The translations under genes were made by a program, and so were the position numbers. Below, piece by piece: positions 63,033-64,000 of a stretch of DNA of 64,000 bases. Numbering within the stretch: position 1 is the first letter of the stretch; every line of letters starts with the position of its first letter. Origin of the DNA: Larus michahellis (Eukaryota > Chordata > Aves > Charadriiformes > Laridae); contig NC_133901.1 of assembly GCF_964199755.1 (NCBI RefSeq), positions 45,043,418 through 45,107,417 of the forward strand, in the 5' to 3' direction. The notes below the pieces were generated by a model, which saw only the letters and a program-made list of their open reading frames with translations, was not told the origin of the DNA and did no database searches.

Positions 63033-64000
63033 GTAAGAAACCAGCTTTGGCAAATGCATTAAAAAATAGTATTTTTATTTAAAATGTTTTAAAAGCCTGA
63101 AGAAGAAGTCATATTCTATTAATCTTATTATAGAAGTTATTTGTAACAGGGTGCTTTTTACTTTATTTCTATTGGACCTTGTCCATATAGACTACAGAAC
63201 CGCTATAACTAGGGTGCTTCCAACAGGAGCTTACGTGCCTATGCAGGGTGTGTATTACACTGAGGAGGGCAGTGGGGTGTATGGTTGCTGCTCCTTCCTT
63301 TTAATCTGAATTTATTTCAGTATTGCTGTGGAGGCACAACTAGATTTCTGATAGACTCAAGTTTCACATATGGAGAAGAATGCATACCTTGCTTCTCAAG
63401 TTCCATCTCTTTACAGGCCCTCTGAAACTGTCCTGCATATATGCTATGCTCTAAAACTGTCACCCACGACAGCAATATATCTAAGCAGGCTATTTTAAAG
63501 CTTTTAAAAATCAATGGTCCCAGCAGCTGTATGTGGCACAGTTGCTGACTTTTTTCCCCCCATTCCATCATCTGATGCAATATATGGAATTGCTTAAGCA
63601 AATAGTGGACAGTTATTTGCTAAACTTTATGTATGGTCAGCAGAGCTTAGTTCAATTTTATTGAAAACAAATGTTCATCTGCCATAAACACATACCTTAT
63701 GTCAACAGCAAATGTGCCCCCAAATGAGGCCGGGGCACAATAGACTGTTTGATGTCCTGAAAAGTCTATTTATTTTAGAAGCTGATTTGGTGTCCTGTAC
63801 CTTTTGCTATAATAAGGCTTTTTCATGTCTGTACTCATGTTATGTGAGTAAATCATAAATGGGTGGAATGACATAGCAGAGAATAGAAAGTTCAGCAGTG
63901 AGAATTTTATGTCTATAATTCTGATACTTTTCTATAATATTAACTTATTACTGCAGATCAAACCCATGGCTGATGCAATTGAGTACGTCTCTGTCAATGT
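63033..64000 (+). other. MAT1A: Start of MAT1A intron 1
   Basis: The sequence runs from the exon 1 donor to the window end. The acceptor-like TTACTGCAG near 63950 is followed by sequence unlike MAT1A exon 2, so it is treated as intronic. Nothing else is recognised. Confidence 0.8.

Noticed and set aside
63951-64000. Possible MAT1A exon 2 after TTACTGCAG
   Set aside because: The sequence following does not encode the expected KICDQISDAVLD block and is out of keeping with the phase-1 junction.

Overview
This is vertebrate nuclear DNA, most likely from a bird. Four intron-containing protein genes, three CpG-island blocks and several fragments of the avian/reptilian CR1 LINE are visible. One gene, the PRXL2A/SELENOU locus, still has a selenocysteine UGA where placental mammals have cysteine, which fits a bird rather than a mammal. 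The species cannot be named from the window.

Layout from left to right. 1-8.4 kb holds no recognisable coding exon. 8.4-9.6 kb is a CpG island with minus-strand splice donors; by neighbourhood it is probably the promoter and non-coding first exon of TSPAN14, whose body would lie to the left. 9.6-16.2 kb is non-coding, with a CR1 copy and a long hairpin. 16.2-22.2 kb (minus) is PRXL2A/SELENOU: five coding exons, a Sec UGA at codon 85, a well-formed SECIS element in the 3' UTR and a poly(A) signal. Candidate 5' exons lie at about 25.0 kb and in a CpG island at 27.7-28.1 kb. That island starts with a perfect 84-bp palindrome. 28.1-35.7 kb is non-coding. 35.8-39.0 kb (minus) is EXOSC3, four coding exons, complete. 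A shared CpG island at 38.5-40.3 kb separates it from DYDC1 on the plus strand (41.4-46.3 kb, five coding exons), and contains an RFX X-box-like site. 46.3-62.6 kb is AT-rich and mostly empty. MAT1A starts at 62.7 kb (plus): TATA-like box, 5' UTR and first coding exon; the rest lies beyond the window.

The order (TSPAN14)-PRXL2A-[EXOSC3]-DYDC1-MAT1A matches, inverted, the human 10q23 order MAT1A-DYDC1-DYDC2-PRXL2A-TSPAN14. The difference is that EXOSC3 (human 9p13) sits here where DYDC2 sits in mammals. The genes are neighbours rather than a pathway: a redox selenoprotein, an RNA-exosome subunit, a DPY30-motif axonemal/sperm protein and the liver S-adenosylmethionine synthetase. The most informative element is the selenoprotein: a plain ORF or BLAST-style annotation would truncate it or call it a pseudogene at the UGA, but the in-frame UGA and the SECIS element support each other.
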